Below, piece after piece: positions 21,525 through 31,621 of a stretch of 64,000 nt of DNA. The notes beneath the pieces were generated by a model that saw only the letters and a list, made by a program, of their open reading frames with translations, did not search any database and was not told the origin of the DNA. The translations under genes and the position numbers were made by a program. Numbering within the stretch: position 1 is the stretch's first letter; each line of letters starts with the position of its first letter. The stretch lies in NCBI GenBank assembly GCA_027923505.1, contig BROI01000008.1:682001-746000 (forward strand), in the 5' to 3' direction. This DNA is from Mayamaea pseudoterrestris. Lineage: Eukaryota > Bacillariophyta > Bacillariophyceae > Sellaphorales > Sellaphoraceae.

Positions 21525-21827
21525 CCATTTTTCTCAAGGATATATATTTGTGGTTGTTGGAACATTTTTGTCTTGGCACTAACGTACATTAACAATTTTC
21601 GCTCGGACAACTTAACAAAACCCAATTACTGACAATGAGTACGTTCTTGCATCAAAGCTGCCCGCATGTTTACGTCGTACGACTACTCGTAGCCAAACAA
21701 TGCCGGAGCGACACTTATAAAGAAAATCGCATCCGGTCTGCGACCGCAACATGCCACATCCATGATGATGAGGGAAGCCTTCTGCATATGCGACTACCGT
21801 AGCTAGCGAGCCAACCATTAACTTACC
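21525..21827. other. Intergenic region before the methyltransferase-GEF fusion
   Basis: 303 bp between two genes on the same strand. I see no repeat, RNA gene or regulatory motif that I can defend. Confidence 0.5.
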
Positions 21828-23147
21828 ATGCCAAGCGAATCTGCTTTGGCTAAATCACTTTTGGATCTTGGCGACCCATCAGGCCGTCAAGATGGACAGT
21901 ACTGGGACGAATGGTTTCGTCTGGTTTGTTGCGAAAGCAGTAATAGTCATCGGCCATTCGAGTGGTATACGAGTCCTGAGCAAGTGAAGCGAGTGATCTC
22001 CTTTCACATGAAAGAGATGTCGCAGTCTCTGGCAATGGTGGATCAAGTCGGGAGAGACATGCTGCCGCGACAAATGATCCATCCTGGATCGGGAACATCG
22101 TTGGTGCCGCTCGCTTTATCGGAGGAATACCCAGAGCACCGGCATGTGGTGGTTGAGGTATCTCCAGTGGCAATCCAAGAGATGAAGGAGTTCCACGAAA
22201 AACAGATTCTCGAAAGTCGCCTATCGCATCAAGTTTGTCTCATTGACTACGTCCTAGCCGACTTGCTTGACGCGTCAACACCACTCGACCTGCCGCCTCT
22301 GTCTTTCGATGCGTGGATTGACAAGGGGCTGATTGACGCTGTCTTTTCCAACAAAGATCATGATAGAAATCGTGTTCAAGCCAAATACCTGTTCCAACAA
22401 GCTCATTATCTGTTGACTGATTTTGGTATCATGCTGATTGTCAGTGTGGCGGAACGGCATAGCCTTGAACTTGTGCTTGAAAACTGGATGACCACGGCGG
22501 AAAATGGAGATCTCTTATGGGCAACTTTGCATATCTGGGAGATGGAACCAGTATCTGGCGAAATGCTGCCGTTTGGATTCGTGCTAATCAAATCATCGTT
22601 ATCATCAACGATGGAACACTCCGCGTCAGGATCGGCACGTGTTGTTATTCATCCAATGCATGGGATGGCATCAGCATTGTTAGTGACTACAGAAAATGCA
22701 ATTGAAACGGTCGTTGGCTACATCGCCTGTGCAAGAGAAGCATATATTAAGACAACCCGCGCTTCAAAAGACAAGAGACTAATGCTAACGACGCTCGATC
22801 TTAAGCCTTACGATGCCGAAACAGATCTTGTAGCACTTAGTGAGCGAATTCGCACCATGCAGTGGCAAGCCGAGGGACCTGATGGTCTACAAAAACTCAG
22901 GCCTGTGTGGCAAACCTTTTATAAGGATGGCGTTGAGCAATTAGAAGAGATTATTCCTATTGCTTTTGGAATATCCAAGCTTCGCTTACAATGTATTATA
23001 CGTGCGGACGATCTTGAACTTTTAGTTTCGGCTATAAATGATTGGGAAGGCGATGATATCATGGAAGGAGTGCAGTCAGTTGATGTTGACTGGGAAACGA
23101 GCGCCGCGATAGCCGATGTTGCCGCTTTTGTAAAAGACAGGCGATGA
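21828..23147 (+). CDS. Fusion of METTL13/CSKMT-type methyltransferase with eEF1B (EF-1 beta/delta) GEF domain
   Basis: One uninterrupted frame of 439 residues. Residues about 22-255 are a seven-beta-strand methyltransferase of the METTL12/METTL13 type: YWDEWF...FEWYTSPEQV at the start, MIHPGSGTSLVPLALSEE as the SAM-binding motif, VVVEVSP as the acidic strand end, FDAWIDKGLIDAVF as the hallmark DKGxxDA motif, and MLPFGFVLIK at the end. Residues about 316-425 are the elongation factor 1 guanine-exchange domain: LTTLDLKPYDAETDLVALSERIR, then IIPIAFGISKLRLQCIIRADDL and VQSVDVDW, matching the eEF1B pattern DVKPWDDETD / VPVGYGIKKLQIQCVV / VQSMDVAAF. Known relatives of the first half methylate eEF1A or citrate synthase; the second half loads GTP on eEF1A. 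The shared partner suggests eEF1A as substrate, which is inference. There is no targeting signal. Confidence 0.88.
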   Translation: MPSESALAKSLLDLGDPSGRQDGQYWDEWFRLVCCESSNSHRPFEWYTSPEQVKRVISFHMKEMSQSLAMVDQVGRDMLPRQMIHPGSGTSLVPLALSEEYPEHRHVVVEVSPVAIQEMKEFHEKQILESRLSHQVCLIDYVLADLLDASTPLDLPPLSFDAWIDKGLIDAVFSNKDHDRNRVQAKYLFQQAHYLLTDFGIMLIVSVAERHSLELVLENWMTTAENGDLLWATLHIWEMEPVSGEMLPFGFVLIKSSLSSTMEHSASGSARVVIHPMHGMASALLVTTENAIETVVGYIACAREAYIKTTRASKDKRLMLTTLDLKPYDAETDLVALSERIRTMQWQAEGPDGLQKLRPVWQTFYKDGVEQLEEIIPIAFGISKLRLQCIIRADDLELLVSAINDWEGDDIMEGVQSVDVDWETSAAIADVAAFVKDRR

Positions 23148-23226
23148 GACGCTCAGTAGCGCATGGAAGCGTAGCAATTTGTTACTTTTCACGTATAACT
23201 GTTTAACGCTAAATGCTAAATAAATA

Positions 23227-24601
23227 TTAAAAATGGAGTGAATCGTCCGTCTCGTTACTGCCGTTGATAGGATTGCCGTCATTGCTCCTTTGAACGTTGG
23301 GAAAGTCGACAAAACTCATACCTGACCCACCTGCCGTTACATTCCATGCCTCTCCTTCTTCATCCACTTCCGGAATCATGGCCAAATCAATAAGCGACGA
23401 GTTCCGACTCAAGAAGCCGTAGGTAGGGCGTGATCCTGTACCCTCCAGCGACGTCAAGTCAGACTCGCTCGAGCTGCTGTCAAAAACTTCGTTCACGCAA
23501 TTTGCATAATTTCGCTCCAACTGCGAAAGTGGTTGGTCAGTAGTGGAGTCATCCGACAATGAGCTACTTGCCGCCGATGATGCACTTGGTTCCGTTTCAA
23601 TCATGTAGTTGCTGTCCGCAACAAAATTGCTACTCAATGACCATCCATGGCGTATCCCTCTTCCCGCAGCGCTACGCGCGAGCGCTTGTTGGTGATTCTC
23701 CGTGAGACTTACTGACGAAGGTGGCAAGGAAGGGTCAACGACGACCGTGTTGCCCCTCGTCAGCCTGCCGTTTGCCCGCGCAGCGTTAACCGCAGAGGAA
23801 GCCTTCCTTCTACCACCGATTGGCTTCTCAACTGGGTCTGGTCCCGAAACACTGCCCTTGCGCTGTGTAAGAAAGTCATACGTAGACAGGTGAGGACGAT
23901 GATGTTCTCCTTACCACAACGCATCCTTCAAACCGTTTAAACCTCCAGCCCGCTAGCTAACTTACCTTGATGTATATCAGGCTGCCAAGTTCTCCTTTAG
24001 CAGCTTCGTTCACGTATGAACAAGGTGCCATCTTTCCTTTTCCGGCAAGCTTGCGAAACCCAAAGTAGTTGAGCTGTCTCTGCAACGAGGCAAACTTAGA
24101 GTGTCGAAAGTACTTGTGCAGAACCTCCGTTTCCAGTCGATGCGGATTGTGCACCTCGATGCGGCCAGCTGTACAAGAAAGTGGTGGCAAAGTAAGTACC
24201 TATTCCGCCCAGCTTTCATATAAAAAATAACGAAAAGCAGCGGGTCAATGCGTACCATTATTCCACTCGATAACATCCGAATTTTCGTCCGCCAACATCT
24301 TGGTCAATTGGTACAAGAAGTCAGGTATTGAATGAGGCGAAGTATTGGCTATGTGCGTGTAACTTGGTCGCGTGAAGGTTGGCAGCTTGACCTCGTGTTT
24401 AAAGGGTCGTTGCTGCATCTGCTGCTCTCTCTTGTCAGACGCATCAGAACTCTTGCCGGTAAACGTTGGGAGTTCGTCGGCCGCTGGCAGACCCATGATG
24501 AAGCTGTCGAGGGACGACTCGGAGCTTACGGCGTTAAAAGATCCTCCTTGTTTGATGGTTGCTGATGATAGACTTTTCTCATGGTCGTTCTCTGTGTACA
24601 T
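23227..24601 (-). CDS. Second heat-shock-factor-type protein
   Basis: Three exons, 24601..24256, 24168..23966 and 23862..23227, give 394 residues; the introns begin GTACGC and GTAAGT and end GTACAG and ACACAG, and phases fit. The DNA-binding domain (about 92-185) reads [59 protein letters not shown] and [21 protein letters not shown]. The wing segment ELGSLIYIK differs from the [11 protein letters not shown] of the neighbouring HSF. The C-terminal half is Ser/Asp-rich without recognisable domains. It shares the [11 protein letters not shown] and RHSKFAS core with the HSF 3 kb away on the other strand, but the exon structures differ, so I would not call them a fresh local duplication. The first intron interrupts the domain at a position not used in the neighbour. 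Confidence 0.85.
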
Positions 24602-25408
24602 AATATCGCTTCAGGAACTTCTCATGAACGCTATGGCGTACGTGAATCAATTTTTTCTTCTGTCTCGTCGGTCGACCTCCGCTTGCTTGGCAGGACTGAT
24701 GGCTTGGACTGACAGTGAGGGTCTGGTTAAATGGGAAGCCACAAAAGAGTGTAACAGCAGCGCTATGAACTACCTTGTTCACTACGCTTGCTCACAACAA
24801 TTAATTATATGGCAACTACTGCTCCACCACGCAAGTCAACAGTTGCTGTTCGTTTGTTCTGCATCGCGTACGAACGCTTGTCTGATGAGCTGTTCCTGTT
24901 TTATAATCCTGGGCCAAGGCAATAGGGCAAGTCATTCGAGTCTTCCTAGTGGCCGATTGTGGATCGACCGACTGCGTCGACTGAGGTGTCGGTCGTATTA
25001 AAAAGCACAGTGTGTGAAAGAGTACAATGACTCATTCATTGATCGAACACGTCATTGACGAACGCATTCCAATGAGTCATTTCTAAACGTGATTATGTCT
25101 TAGTGGTAGTGTGGTGGCGCGGGCAGGCGCGGCGCGAGAAACGCAGAGCATGCACCTCGCGAACGAACTCGCTCGACGAGCTTCCTTTGCGATCCAACCA
25201 TTCCGTGATCAGCCATCCTGGGTAGTAGTGAATGCCCACTACTTCGTGAGGTCTTGCGCAACGGAGGCGGTGAAGAGATTGGCGAAAGGATATGCTCAGC
25301 TGTCAAACTGTTATTGGTACAAGAAGCAACACACTCCTCAAGTTGAATTGGATTTGCTTCCTTCTTTTCTACCTGTTGACGCCGGTCGTCGACTCGTTTC
25401 AGCTGGCA
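24602..25408. other. Divergent promoter region of HSF-2 and glutamate-cysteine ligase
   Basis: About 800 bp between start codons, the longest gene-free stretch in the window. It holds a mirrored pair of AP-1-type sites. Frames of 101 codons (25111-25416) and 209 codons (24372-25001) exist but have no recognisable product, and the first ends inside the ligase's start exon, so I treat them as leader or chance. Confidence 0.55.
25027..25080. promoter_or_regulatory. Inverted pair of AP-1/GCN4-type bZIP sites upstream of glutamate-cysteine ligase
   Basis: ATGACTCAT at 25027-25035 and its reverse complement ATGAGTCAT at 25072-25080, with CGTCATTGACG (25050-25060, a near palindrome of two TGACG half-sites) between them. 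They lie 330-380 bp before the ligase start. In yeast and animals the corresponding ligase gene is controlled by bZIP factors (Yap1, Nrf2/AP-1), so the placement is suggestive. Confidence 0.45.
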
Positions 25409-28400
25409 ATGGGTGAGTTTTCTTTTGATATCGGCAAACTGTCGGAATTGTGGAAATAGCTATAGTTAAGGAATTTGACTGACTAGAACGTTTTCCTTCT
25501 CTTTCGTGGCATATTCAATTTGCAGGCCTCCTAAAGGTTGGAAACCCCAAGAGTTGGGACGATTCCAAGAAGGATCTCAAGTATATAAGAAGGGCTGGAG
25601 TCAGACAGTTTATCAATACTTACAAGCGTGTCGAGCATTTGCAAGGTGATGAACTTCTCTGGGGTGATGAGATTGAATATGGAGTTTTTGTGCTGGATCA
25701 TGAGCAACGAAAGGTTCGCTTGTCCTTAAGAGCCAAGCAGGTACGTCGTAGAAAGAATGGGTTGGACATGATAAGTACATGAAGCATCTCTCTTATCTCA
25801 TGCGTGACTTCTTTGATTATCCGTTTAGATTATGGATGAATTAAACGACAAGGAGTCATCGTCATCGCAAATGATGGAAGGCTGCACCTTTGTTCCAGAG
25901 TACGGGGCTTGGATGGTCGAAGCAACGCCGAATCGACCGTACACGGGCTACTCGAGCGACCTGCTCCGCGTCGAACGCAATATGCGTCTTCGTCGCAAGC
26001 GCATATTAACCGTGTTGGGTGAAGACGAATGCGCACCAACTATTTCGGCTCCGTTTATGCTTGGTGCGCAGGGCAACGATGGCACAGTGCCGCCCACTGA
26101 CGTCGGAGGCCCTCGTACCTTGAGTGATTATGTTGGCGATGCCATTATCAATCCACATCCACGTTTCGGTACGCTCACGGCAAATATTCGTCAGCGACGA
26201 GGATCCAAGGTTAACATTCGAGTGCCGCTCTTTCGTGACGCTGATACACCAGAGTACTTTAATTATCCAGCCCAGCGAGGCGGAGTGGATGGGTGCTGCG
26301 GAAGTGATGCCCAGCAGTTGTGGCGGTACGGGAAAGGTGATGCCAGTTTGGAGGAGTATGGAAACGATAGTGTTGTTGTTGGTTGCTCAAAATCGCCCAA
26401 CGATGAAGCCTATGACGAGCAGGCTGTGGAGCAAGGGAGAGCTTTACAAAAGTGGCTTGTCGATGTCAAGTGCGACGGATGTCGAGGTTTGTTCTATAGA
26501 AGAGCACCCGGTGAGATTGTACCAGATGCGGATTGGCCACGCAATGGAGACATTGTGCTTGGATATGAACTCCAGGAACATCCTGGATGGGTTCGTTTGC
26601 AGAATGGTTACTATCTTCCGATGAAAAGTGACGATGGACTCATTCCATTTTTGCACAAGGTATCCTCGCGAGCTGAAGCATCGAATTCGGAGATGAAACG
26701 TATCGGATCCAGTACACCCTTGTTTCGCGCCCGTGACTTTGAGAAGGAGAGTTTATCAATGCTGTTAGAAGGCGACGTTTTAGTGAGCACTAGCGGTGCC
26801 ACGGCTGTGCTGACTGCTGCACCCGATATCGTACCAAACGGCAGCGATCCGCGAGTAGGTAATGATTCAGTCCGCGCCGCAATTCACATGGATGCCATGG
26901 CATTTGGAATGGGCTGTTGTTGCTTGCAGATTACTTTCCAGGCGAAGGATATGGACGAAAGTCGCTTTATGTACGACCAGCTCGCAGTCATGGCGCCCAT
27001 TATGATGGCATTGACTGCGTCGACTCCAATTTTAAAGGGACGGCTAGCCGACACAGATTGTCGATGGGGTATCATCAGCGAGTCGGTCGACTGTCGCACA
27101 CTTGCGGAGCGCGGCAGGGACGATCCTAATGCGCCATACCCGGAGTACAACACGAACGGAGTGCGACGCATTTACAAGAGTCGCTATGACAGTATCAGTA
27201 CATACATATACCAAGGAGCAACGACGACAGGAGATAAGCAGCCGAGTGGACTAGCGGATCGCGTCTTGAACATGTACAATGATATTCCAGTGGCTGTCGA
27301 GGAGGAAAGTTACATGCAACTGCGCGAGGCTGGTGTTGATCCTGCGCTGTCACAGCATGTTGCTCACCTGTTCATTCGCGATCCCGTCGTTGTCTTTGAC
27401 GGTGGGGTTGAGGAAGTGGACGATGAAACCCAAACGGATCACTTTGAGAGCATTCAAAGTACTAACTGGTAAGTGTTGACATGTCATGAACGCTTGTGCC
27501 GTGTCGATTTTGTCAACCGCGATTGACATGATTCATGACTTGCTTGCACAGGCAAACGGTCCGATGGAAGCCACCTCCACCACGCAACAGCCCGAATGAC
27601 CCTCACATTGGGTGGCGCACTGAATTTCGAAGTATGGAAATTCAGCTTACCGATTTCGAGAATGCAGCATTTGCGACATTCATTTTGCTCTTGACCCGAG
27701 TCATTTTGACGTTTGATTTGAACCTGTACATTCCTCTCAGTCGCGTCGACGCCAACATGCAGCGAGCGCACAGTCGCAACGCATCCGCCAAGGGCAAGTT
27801 TTTCTTTCGAAGGCACTTGGCTCCACTGGAAGAAGGTGATGATGGATATGGTGTGAAGTATCAGTCCATGTTTTCTAGAACTGTAAATGGCGACAGTGAT
27901 ACATACTTGTCCACCTTTTCAAACTCAACTAATGACGACGATGAATTTGATGGTCACGGGGTCAGTCGGCGTCGAAGACAAGCTCCGTACGCTCCTGGAA
28001 GTGCGGAGGAGAACTCATACGAGGAGATGTCCATGGCTGACATCATGTGCGGTAAGGGTGGTTACTACCCTGGTTTAATTCCACTTGTGCATGTATATTT
28101 GGATCACATCAACTGCGACTCAATTACGAGGCAGCGGCTGAACCAGTATTTAGATTTTATTGAAGATCGGGCTATGGGCGACTTGATCACGCCAGCCTCG
28201 TGGATGCGAAACTTTGTACGAAGCCATCCATCGTACAAAAACGACTCTATTGTCACGGACGAGATTGGATATGACCTAATGAAGGCTTGCAGAGATATTG
28301 GTGAAGGTAAGCTGCATGTTCCAGAGCTTCTCGGTAAAGTGAGAATTGATCCGATAACAACTGAAGGTGCCTATGAAGTCAAGCTGGAGTCATCAAGGGC

Positions 28401-28470
28401 GCAAAACGATCGGGTATTGCACCTTCTTAAACGCTACACGAGCCGAAGGTCGTTTGGTAACCTCACTTAA
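25409..28470 (+). CDS. GCLC: Glutamate-cysteine ligase catalytic subunit with large internal insertion
   Basis: Four exons, 25409..25412, 25526..25740, 25829..27468 and 27552..28470, give 925 residues. The first exon is only ATGG: joined at GTGAGT...TTGCAG it yields MGLLKVGNPKSW, matching the animal MGLLSQGSPLSW start. Core motifs include LLWGDEIEYGVFVLDHE, PEYGAWMVEATPNRPY, NPHPRFGTLT, HMDAMAFGMGCCCLQITFQ, DCRWGIISESVD, SRYDSISTYI and QSTNWQTVRWKPPPP. The enzyme joins glutamate and cysteine with ATP, the limiting step of glutathione synthesis. Compared with the human enzyme (637 residues) there is an extra block of about 200 residues (26252-26880) holding an SH3-like module, VLGYELQEHPGWVRLQNGYYLPM. 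No targeting signal is seen, so it is probably cytosolic. Confidence 0.93.
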
Positions 28471-28520
28471 ATCAAACTAAGTTTTCTTGGATATTTATTG
28501 CGTTTGTGGCCATAAATGAC

Positions 28521-29789
28521 CTATTTCCTGGATTTGATAGTGGTAGGAAGCACCGATTTGCGCCGCTTCTTAGACTCTGGTGCCGAGTACATGACCGTTG
28601 CAGTCACAACTAGCGAGGCTCCGACGAGAAAGGAGAGCGAGGGATGAAAGTCAAAAAGAAAGGCCGATAGAATGCAGCTGGCGACAATGCTAAACGAAGT
28701 GGCAAAGACTTTTAGCACATTGTCAGCGTATCGAACGACGACTGCAACAATTAACCCTCCGACAGCTTGCACAATGACAACCGTCCAAACAATGGTCGAG
28801 TATCCGCCCAGAAACCCAATCTGTGAAATCTCTTTCGAGTCCTTGAAGAAAACAGTCAAGTACGCAATGATAGTCGACGGCAATCCCATCTGAACGTTTC
28901 GCATCCACAGACTGGTCGTAGATCCCTTAAGAATTTTTTCAAAGTAGACGCCACTGAACCCAGATGTACACGCGGCGCACAAGACGGCAACTAAACCAAT
29001 CGTTCGATTTTTGCTGGCATCTTCCGAGCTTTGGGAGTGGTGATCGCCGCTGCCGGAGACTTGCACGACGGCCACGCCAAGTGTGAGAATGACGAGCGAC
29101 AACCACTTCTGCGGACTAAATTTGCGGCCAAGCAGTATCGCACTAAAAAGCGCCGTGGTCAAAATCTTGAGTTGGTACACAACTTGATAAGTACTTGCGT
29201 CTAGATTCGTGAGAGCAAGATAGAGTAGATTGTTCTGTATCGTATAGAGAAAGGATGGAACACAAAGCTTGACAATTTCCATGGGACTTTGAAGAATGTG
29301 CACCTTGAGCTCATAGAAAAGCGATCCTTGCGATTGAATAGCGATGACCAAGAGACATATAACTAGTTTCATGACTTCCATGATAAAGACGGCAGTGGAA
29401 GCAACGTAGAGTGGTTGATCAGGATCCTTGTGCGTGCGCGAAAATCGCATGAGCAAAACAAGACCAACCATTTGCGCAACAAGTAGAAAGAGCGCGGCAT
29501 ACTTAATGAATGCGTTCGATTTGTGCTCATCATCGTGAAACTGAGGCTTGCGTTTCTTTTTGAGCGTAGTAGGAGTAGAGCTGGAGGATTTCTTTGATCC
29601 TCGAAGCTTGGTGGATTGTTCATTATCAGCGCCCGTAGGAAGGAGGAGCGCTTCAACCTCGTCGCTGCGATTATCCATGCGATCCGTCATCTCCATGTCG
29701 TCCATGACTTCTGATTCCTTTTCTACTGGAGCCATCTTGCTGTCGTTTGGCCAGTTTACATTGGCACATGCAGGCGTCCTTGGCGGCAT
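28521..29789 (-). CDS. Nucleotide-sugar transporter, SLC35A family
   Basis: The frame is open from 29921, but the Met at 29789 (MPPRTPACANVNW) is the better start because upstream residues overlap the divergent PUS3 gene; this gives 422 residues. After a polar N-terminus of about 90 residues come roughly ten membrane helices: YAALFLLVAQMVGLVLLMRFSR, then ASTAVFIMEVMKLVICLLVI, and further on VPSFLYTIQNNLLYLALTNL, STYQVVYQLKILTTALFSAILLGR, GFSGVYFEKILKGS and VFATSFSIVASCILSAFLF. These are signatures of the UDP-galactose/UDP-GlcNAc/CMP-sialate transporter family of the Golgi or ER. The exact sugar cannot be told. The C-terminus is short and lysine/arginine-rich. It is not part of the duplicated segment: the breakpoint lies 170 bp beyond its start codon. 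Confidence 0.9.
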   Translation of the reverse strand: MPPRTPACANVNWPNDSKMAPVEKESEVMDDMEMTDRMDNRSDEVEALLLPTGADNEQSTKLRGSKKSSSSTPTTLKKKRKPQFHDDEHKSNAFIKYAALFLLVAQMVGLVLLMRFSRTHKDPDQPLYVASTAVFIMEVMKLVICLLVIAIQSQGSLFYELKVHILQSPMEIVKLCVPSFLYTIQNNLLYLALTNLDASTYQVVYQLKILTTALFSAILLGRKFSPQKWLSLVILTLGVAVVQVSGSGDHHSQSSEDASKNRTIGLVAVLCAACTSGFSGVYFEKILKGSTTSLWMRNVQMGLPSTIIAYLTVFFKDSKEISQIGFLGGYSTIVWTVVIVQAVGGLIVAVVVRYADNVLKVFATSFSIVASCILSAFLFDFHPSLSFLVGASLVVTATVMYSAPESKKRRKSVLPTTIKSRK

Positions 29790-29850
29790 TTTGTACTCAT
29801 GGTCCTCGCTCTCGCCCAAGCAAAACGTTGTCGCACCGATTATAATTGAG

Positions 29851-29858
29851 TACCGGTA
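29851..29858. promoter_or_regulatory. TACCGGTA palindrome between the transporter and PUS3
   Basis: Sits in a 97-bp divergent intergenic gap, 36 bp before the PUS3 ATG, inside the 18-base string shared with 10997-11014. Confidence 0.45.
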
Positions 29859-29886
29859 CGACGAAAATAGTGCGACGGAACAAACC

Positions 29887-31575
29887 ATGGCCATCAACAG
29901 CCAAAAATCATTCATCACCATGGCGTCTCCTCCGACCTATTCACCGATTTTAATTGAGCTAGGACTCGCCACCACGACTCATAACGACCTTTACAAACGA
30001 CTAAATGCGGTAGACATCCTGCAACGACTTTTAGAAACGAACATTCTGACAGAGGATGTCCTTCGATCGGCGCATGATGCTTTGGCCAATTCTCTTCAGC
30101 AGGCACAGCAATTCACGACGAAACAGAAAGAAGAGAAGAGGTCTGAGACTACCCGTAAGAAGGAGTTGAAGATAGATTTGAGCAACTTACGGACAAGGCA
30201 TGTTGCCTTGCGTATTTACTACGATGGCGGAGCCTACTCTGGTCTTGCAGAAAACGTTGGTCAAGCGTCGGACCAATCGGTGGAAAGGGCTTTGTTTCAA
30301 GCACTCCAAAAGGCTCAATTCATTGAATCGCGTGAAACTTGCGGATACTCTAGGTGCGGAAGGACTGATCGGGGAGTGAGCGCGGCTGGACAAGTGGTAG
30401 CGCTTCGAGTCAAGTCCGCTTTTGGAATGGATGCCTCGTTCGACTCAAACGGTGAGAATCTTATCCAAGACGCGGATCTACCAAGCAACGCGCACGATAT
30501 GATCCAAGTTCATGTGCCGGCTCGGAAAAAGAATAGCAATGAACATGCTGACGGTCAACCTACGGTTCGAACGCAGCGATTGCTATCAGAGTATCCATAC
30601 GACCGAGTGCTTAACAATTTGCTACCCAAGGATGTCCGTGTCGTAGGTTGGTGCCCAGTATCTGATGAATTTTCGGCTCGCTTCTCTGCCGCAACGCGAA
30701 CATATCGGTATTTCTTCTACAAGCGGCACATGAATTTGGGGTTAATGGATCAAGCCTTGCAGTTGCTCGTTGGAAATCACGACTTTCGCAACTTCTGCAA
30801 AATGGACGTGGAGAAGGTTTACAACTTTGAACGTGTCATTTATAGCGCGAGCATTGTAGAGCAGGAGACTGGAGTATGCTACATGATGATTCATGGCCAA
30901 GCCTTCTTGTGGCACCAAATTCGTTGCATTGCCGAGATTCTATTCTTGGTGGGACGAGAGAAGGAGTCGCCCAGCATCGTATTGGACTTGTTAAACATCA
31001 ACAAGCATCCCAGAAAACCAAGCTATCCGTTGGCTGATGAGCGGCCCCTGGTACTTCATGATTGTGGCTACAAGAAGCTACAAATACAGTACTCTGTACA
31101 AAACTTGTGGGCAGTCACGTGCCTGCAGGAAAAGCAGTGGGAGGACTTGATGTTGACGGCCGCAAGAATTCGCAATAGTCTCAATAGCTTGAAAGATAAT
31201 GCAAGTGTTTTAGGCGGCGATTTAGAGGCTTTTGCCGGCCGCGTCGCTGATGCCCGTAAGAAGCGCAAGTCGATTACGCCGACTAACGGACAAGTATTTC
31301 CCTTCAAAGGAACTCAGCATGTCGCGTGGAGCGATGCGCTCCAGTGGATTCATGATAGTCTCGGTATATGGCCTGGGCCAAACAATGAAAAAGAGTTGGC
31401 ATATGCACCACTTATGAGTCGATCCAAGGGAACGACCTACGAAGAAAAGGTGGAGGCTGCTATGAAATCCGCTAGACGAAACGAGCGTTATGTAATGAAT
31501 GTTGTCAAAAAGCGTAAGTCGAAAGAAGAAGACATTGCATTCTACAAACATATGGCTAATCAAGGAAATTTTTAA
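29887..31575 (+). CDS. PUS3: tRNA pseudouridine synthase Pus3/Deg1, copy A (complete)
   Basis: An intronless frame; the ATG at 29887 (MAINSQKSF) gives 562 residues and the one at 29920 (MASPPTYSP) 551. The TruA fold is shown by RHVALRIYYDGGAYSGLAENVGQ, by CGYSRCGRTDRGVSAAGQV with the catalytic Asp at 30367-30369, by FSARFSAATRTYRYFFYKR, and by GNHDFRNFCKMDV and QAFLWHQIRCIAEILFLVG. The text NFCKMDV and the LNINKHPRKPSYPLADERPLVLHDC stretch match Pus3/Deg1, which makes pseudouridine at tRNA positions 38 and 39. The C-terminal 120 residues are basic (KKRKS repeats). The duplication breakpoint falls at codon 25 (Leu in LIELGLAT), inside this coding region. Confidence 0.92.
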   Translation: MAINSQKSFITMASPPTYSPILIELGLATTTHNDLYKRLNAVDILQRLLETNILTEDVLRSAHDALANSLQQAQQFTTKQKEEKRSETTRKKELKIDLSNLRTRHVALRIYYDGGAYSGLAENVGQASDQSVERALFQALQKAQFIESRETCGYSRCGRTDRGVSAAGQVVALRVKSAFGMDASFDSNGENLIQDADLPSNAHDMIQVHVPARKKNSNEHADGQPTVRTQRLLSEYPYDRVLNNLLPKDVRVVGWCPVSDEFSARFSAATRTYRYFFYKRHMNLGLMDQALQLLVGNHDFRNFCKMDVEKVYNFERVIYSASIVEQETGVCYMMIHGQAFLWHQIRCIAEILFLVGREKESPSIVLDLLNINKHPRKPSYPLADERPLVLHDCGYKKLQIQYSVQNLWAVTCLQEKQWEDLMLTAARIRNSLNSLKDNASVLGGDLEAFAGRVADARKKRKSITPTNGQVFPFKGTQHVAWSDALQWIHDSLGIWPGPNNEKELAYAPLMSRSKGTTYEEKVEAAMKSARRNERYVMNVVKKRKSKEEDIAFYKHMANQGNF

Positions 31576-31621
31576 CCGTGTGAACTACCTTGCAATTACA
31601 ACTAATACTCTAAACTCGTAA

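Noticed and set aside
24372-25001. 209-codon frame across the HSF-2 start region
   Set aside because: Partly antisense to HSF-2 exon 1, with no domain and low-complexity Leu/Ser composition.
25111-25416. 101-codon frame before glutamate-cysteine ligase
   Set aside because: Not in phase with the ligase across the intron and without family features; it could be an upstream frame of the leader but I cannot support a protein.
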